A stretch of DNA of 64,000 nucleotides from assembly GCA_007922305.1 (NCBI GenBank), contig ML677351.1, positions 15,411,790-15,475,789 of the forward strand. Reading direction: 5' to 3'. The stretch comes from Dermatemys mawii. Taxonomy: Eukaryota; Chordata; Testudines; Dermatemydidae. Position numbers and translations under genes: made by a program. The notes under the pieces are model-generated. The model had not been told where the DNA came from and did no database searches. It was given only the letters and a program-made list of their open reading frames with translations. This document shows, piece after piece, positions 60,020-64,000 of the stretch (position 1 is its first letter; each line of letters begins with the position of its first letter).

Positions 60020-60715
60020 AGAAATGGGGGGTGCTGGAATTTTTCATCACAGTTTTTCCAGTGAAAAATGCCCTGTTCATAATGCTGAAATTTTCCATGT
60101 GAAAGTTTCAGTTTTGCTGAAAAGGTTGCTGGGACAATTGCAATGATGGCTCCAGGGCAGCCTGTCTGGAAGGCACTGGTCAATTTCAGGCAGAAAATGA
60201 AACAGACTAATGCTTTCAAGGCTGGCTGTGAGGCTGAGCAGCCTGACTCCTTGCCTCCCTATCTTTCACCCTCCCTGTCTGTGCCCTACTGCTGGGGATG
60301 AAAAGGCAGAGTGTCCAGATGGTGCAGCCTCCCCTCAGCTCTAGCAGCTGGAGAGACAGAGCACTGGGGCGCTCAGTCTGTCTGCCTCTGCGCCAACTCA
60401 GGGCCTGGAGAGGTTGAGCACTCCAGATCTCTGTGTGTCCTGCTCCTAAAGCTGCGGGGGAGATGTGAGGCTTAAGCCCCCCCAGCTCTCCTGAAGCCAG
60501 GCTGAAAAGTTCTTGTCCATATGACTTTCTGCTCGAGGAAGCCAAAACATTCCATTTCAGGAGAACTAAAGCGGAATTTTTCCTGAGGTCCCTTCCCACA
60601 AAAGATATTGCAGTTCTGACTTCTTGTCTTGGTTTGGACAACATTTTTTTTAAAAAGGTGAAATTTTTCATGGGAAGGGATTTCCATTTTCTAGCCAGCT
60701 CTAACACAGGGGAAA
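60020..60715. repeat. MITE-like foldback repeat with GC-rich centre
   Basis: The outer parts are built of 'gaatttttcatc', 'cagtgaaaaatg' (left) and 'gtgaaatttttcatgggaag', 'tttctagccagctctaac' (right, in inverted sense). The centre (60,200-60,480) is GC-rich. This is a turtle repeat layout I recognise, class unresolved. The open frame 60,216-60,707 is within it and not a gene. Confidence 0.5.
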
Positions 60716-62835
60716 TGAAACCAAGTAATCAATTAGAGCAGGTAGAGAATGATGGAAGAAACAGTGCTGGCAAGTATGGTTTAGTGACTAAGTCATAATA
60801 AAAGTCTCACATGGCTCTAATGATCACTCTGCTGATTCAAAGGGATCACTCCCAAAGAAAAAAGACACTATAGATAAATTAGGCTGGTATCCCATGCTCT
60901 GTATTCATTTAGTCTCTGACTTCATTAAAAACCTCCATGCTAAACATTCCTGCAGTAAGTTCATAACTTTTAGCAAATTGTAATAGCAAAGGCAAAGCAA
61001 CTACTGTTGAAGAAAGAGATTTTAGCTTGAGATTTTGTTTACCACAGGAATGATGGTAGTAATTAAAGCAATACCTGTTACAATCCTAGCTGAGCTCCTA
61101 CTGTTGGATGCTCACCAGTCTGCCGTGCTTGGAACCAACTCCTGGATCCCACATGCTCTCAGGCTTGCTGCATCTGGACAGTCTCAGCACTGTCTATGGG
61201 AATCCAGGCATGCTCTGAGGGTGGAGATTCTCTCTCTAGACTCAATGGCTGAGACATGAGGTTCCACAGTCCAGCTGCCTAATCCTTGAAACACAAGGCG
61301 TCCCCCACAATAGCTCTTACATATGCCCAGAGTTCTACTGAAGCTGTGGACCCTCTAGATTACTATTTCCCCCTTGGTGGCATAATGACCGTTAAAAAAA
61401 AACTAACACAGAGATATTTCATGGGGACTTTCTAAACCAATCACACTCTACTCACAGACAAACATAAGAGATATACAGATCTATGGCAAAAAATCCCAAA
61501 ACCCTGCACACAAATCTTTGCCTCAGTTTCTTCACCCATCCTAAGAGTCCTTTAAGTCTTAGTTAATGACCTTCCAGGGATTCCAGGATTCTTCCTCTCT
61601 GCATTCTCCTCCTGTATAGCCTCATGTTCTGGTTCTACTCTCCCAACCGACCTTTCAATCCTCTCTTTCAGATGACTCCCCAACTTTGTTGTCCTAGGAT
61701 GCTTCCATTTTAGTGGAAGACCCCCCCCAAGTTAATACCTCTTTAGTATTCTCCAATGTTAATCCTCTGCTAAGACCTTCTGGAATCCCTTATGGAGGTT
61801 AAAAGACAAAAGTGAAGGTATAGTGGAGTTTCCAGTCAAAATGGTGGTCACAAAACAAAATTGGGTATTTAGTTTGACACGGACATGTTCATAACTGTTT
61901 GCAGATTATAACAGTGAAGGAAAAGTAGCTGATATTTAAGACAATGTGTTTAGCTCGAGAGATTTTGTTTATGACAGGAATAAATGTAGTAATCAGAGCA
62001 GTAATGTCTAAACGTACTACTGAAAATTTAAGTCTCACTCCCTTGGATGGTGAAGATTGGTGAATGGAGAGATGAGGTGTTTAGAAGTAAGGAAAATTTC
62101 CAGTTAAAAAAAAAAAAGATAAAATGAGTCACCCTGGGAAATTTCACATTTATTCTCTACAGCATCACCACCAACTAAATGATTGTAAGCTGATGGTTAT
62201 GTTCCAGCAATAGGTATGATTTCGAGAGTGAAATGAATTATTTTACTTTGCTACTAGCACAGGTTTGCACTGTGTTCCTTTTATTTTTCTCACTACCTCT
62301 GATAGAGTTTTATTACTGTTTAATTTGATGTTACACACTCTTGGCTTCAAACCTTTTAAAAGCTCTCACTGTATTAAATAGTCGATGGTGTCTCCTACTT
62401 GTTGCTTCAGTCAAGCATCACACTGATCACAGATGTGTTCGTATATTTCTTTATCACCTCTCAGCAATTTGATCCATCTTCTCAGTCCTATGCAGTCTCT
62501 TCAGGTGACTTGATTGTGACTCTTCTTTATGTTGAATTCTCTGCACTGTCCTAGGTATTCTAAAGTCCCTATCTGTCTTCCTTCCTAGTGACACTGCTTG
62601 CAATATCATCCATTTTCTCTCCCCACACAGTTTAAGTCCAGAATTCTCAAGCATCTTAAGGCTCCTTCATAACATGTTGTTGGTGTAAAGTACCTTAAAG
62701 TGTGTGTGTGCTGCCAGAGGAATGTAAAGAGATCATAGAGTAACTGAGATTCAGACCTAGAAGCACATATAGTGGTGGCTCAAGAGGCTGTAGGTCAGAA
62801 AAGACAAGGTGAAGAAGCTGGGGAGTGTGCACAGC
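60716..62835. other. Intron with a diverged local duplication
   Basis: Mostly unrecognised. The segments 60,960-61,080 and 61,895-62,015 share the order 'tagc-gagattttgttta-cacaggaat-a-gtagtaat-a-agcaat'. An A run lies at about 62,106-62,118. Confidence 0.5.
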
Positions 62836-62839
62836 GCAC

Positions 62840-63010
62840 TGTGATGTTACTGACATGTGTGATGTTACTGACATGAACTGTGACCGTATAGATCATTGTT
62901 GCATCCAAGGTCCTGTAGTGGCACCAAATCTTGTACAAAAGAGGTCAAGTAAGGTATCTATGACAAGGTTGTAATTTGCTGGTTTGATTATGCTGTTATG
63001 AAGTCCTCTC
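62840..63010 (+). repeat. Turtle interspersed repeat fragment
   Basis: 'tgcatccaaggtcctgtagt', 'gcaccaaatcttgtacaaaa', 'gaggtcaagtaaggtatcta', 'tgacaaggttgtaatttgct' is a phrase set I know from turtle repeats (probably retroelement-derived). 'gtgatgttactgacat' is directly duplicated at about 62,841-62,875. Confidence 0.45.
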
Positions 63011-63014
63011 TCTT

Positions 63015-64000
63015 TGGCTGGTTTGGTGTGAAGAACCCCCAGCCTTGGACTGTGACTGCCCTGCTCTAAGAAATTTGTCCTGAATCGATACTCTCAGTAG
63101 AGTCCCTCCAAAGGCCACTTTGTTACACGTGCCCAGGCAGGTTTTAGTCAGAAAACAGTCCCTATGCCCCTCTGTGTGAAAGGACTACTTCCTCCCAGCC
63201 CCATTCGCAATGCTAGTCACACCATGGAGGGTGAAAAGGAGGTGCAGTCATGATGCTGCTGCTTCTGCACTCAGCCAGCAGAGGCTGGATACAGAGAATG
63301 GGGAGTGCTCTGCACCAGCCTAAGGAATGATGCAATGGACACCCTCCTCCCTGCATTCCGGAGCATTCCAGAAGACAATCTGCTTCTCCTAGGCTCAGTG
63401 CCTCCCAGGGAGCTGATCTTTATCCCATAGTTTTTGTTGTTAGGAAAAGTGCTGAATTTTGAACTTCTCATAGAGAGTGCTAGGTTAGGGAAATGCATCT
63501 ACTCATACCCAGCTCATGTATTCCTATTATATTCTAATCTGCCATCTGGCCTCCCACATCTCCATTTAAATGCCTTATGATTAGCACCATGTCAATGGGT
63601 TTTGCTGCATTTGGTGGTAACATTTCATAGTTCCAACAGCAGCAGCTTATTTGTTCGTATGCACTGACCCGATATGGTAACCCTGTACTGGCTCTCAGAG
63701 TATTGTATGCATTTGGATAAGCCTATTTTACTTTAAACAAAACATAACATCTCTTTTTTTTGACAAGCTGAAAGAGGGGACCGCATGGTTTGTACAGAAC
63801 AAGCTCTGGACTGCTCAATTAACTTCTTTCTGCCAACTGTACAATAGGGAAAGTCCATTTTATGTCACTAAAGCAAGGATCATTTGAACATAATTAAAGC
63901 TGAACAGTTAGTGAACTCTGCAGTTTTCTCTAGTTATCAGCAGCTTTCCCTTGAGCAAGAAAAGATGTCAACTTTCACTGACTTCTGGCTTTTAGCTCCT
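63015..64000. other. Intron, no recognised feature
   Basis: Nothing recognised. The minus strand was checked for the EPHA6 juxtamembrane exon without success. Confidence 0.5.

Larger units (their letters stand above)
1..64000 (-). other. EPHA6: Internal part of the EPHA6 gene (intronic span with two exons)
   Basis: Two minus-strand exons of one Eph receptor kinase lie in the window in the correct order: the kinase N-lobe exon at 54.7-54.9 kb, then the EPHA6-type insert exon at 17.3-17.5 kb. EPHA6 is a membrane receptor for ephrin-A ligands in the nervous system (family knowledge). Everything else is intron, about 9.1 kb upstream, 37.3 kb between the exons and 17.3 kb downstream. I looked for the preceding juxtamembrane exon and the following exon (PVMIV, HRDLAARN, DFG) and did not see either. 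Neither gene end is in the window. Large introns filled with repeats are normal for EPHA genes. Confidence 0.9.

Noticed and set aside
60216..60707. 163-codon minus-strand frame
   Set aside because: It coincides with a MITE-like repeat and shows low-complexity composition without domains.

Overview
The window is vertebrate nuclear DNA, most likely from a turtle. It is AT-rich with no compact gene layout. It is littered with decayed CR1 and L2 LINEs, MIR-type ancient SINEs, hAT, Harbinger-like and TA-flanked DNA transposons, and several LTR families that I recognise as typical of turtle genomes. The species call rests on that repeat mixture and is an inference.

The only host gene I can support is EPHA6, an Eph receptor tyrosine kinase, read on the minus strand. 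Two internal coding exons are present. A 186-nt exon (54,895 down to 54,710) encodes the glycine-rich loop, the VAIK lysine, the alpha-C glutamate and strand beta-4 of the kinase domain. About 37 kb downstream in the gene, a 123-nt exon (17,455 down to 17,333) encodes an Arg/Gly/Pro/Ser-rich insert that, within the Eph family, I know only from EPHA6. Both exons are phase 1 at both ends, so the small exon can be included or skipped without shifting the frame. When included it lengthens the beta-4/beta-5 region of the kinase. The preceding juxtamembrane exon and the following exon (beta-5, hinge, catalytic loop) were not found, so the window is intron on both sides.

Layout along the plus strand. 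1-3 kb: L2 LINE relic. 3-8 kb: an LTR-family fragment, then a MIR relic split by a 675-bp Harbinger-like element rich in TATAGCGCTATA palindromes. 8.6-9.0 kb: an 89-bp inverted repeat, 98% identical between arms, beside a TA microsatellite. 10-12 kb: a foldback MITE, then a TA-flanked MITE with a hAT element inserted at its edge. 15.9 kb: a 10-N assembly gap inside a TA repeat. 17.3-17.5 kb: the EPHA6 cassette exon. 19.3-20.2 kb: a second, longer copy of the same hAT family. 21.9-22.7, 30.3-31.1 and 38.5-38.8 kb: three copies of one retroviral-type LTR in minus orientation. 24.5-28.7 kb: a MITE, a GC-rich repeat, a MIR and a minus-strand CR1. 34.7-37.0 kb: a Ty3-type LTR and a rearranged hAT transposase relic. 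43.4 kb: a perfect 22-bp hairpin. 45.5-51.5 kb: a cluster of LTRs and a small hAT element. 54.7-56.9 kb: the EPHA6 kinase exon with CR1 copies close to its acceptor side. 58.9-63 kb: AT-rich MITE-like repeats and other turtle repeats.

I found no RNA gene, CRISPR array, operon or functional mobile element. The transposase and reverse transcriptase fragments are all broken. All family names are from recall and pattern reading; no search was run.
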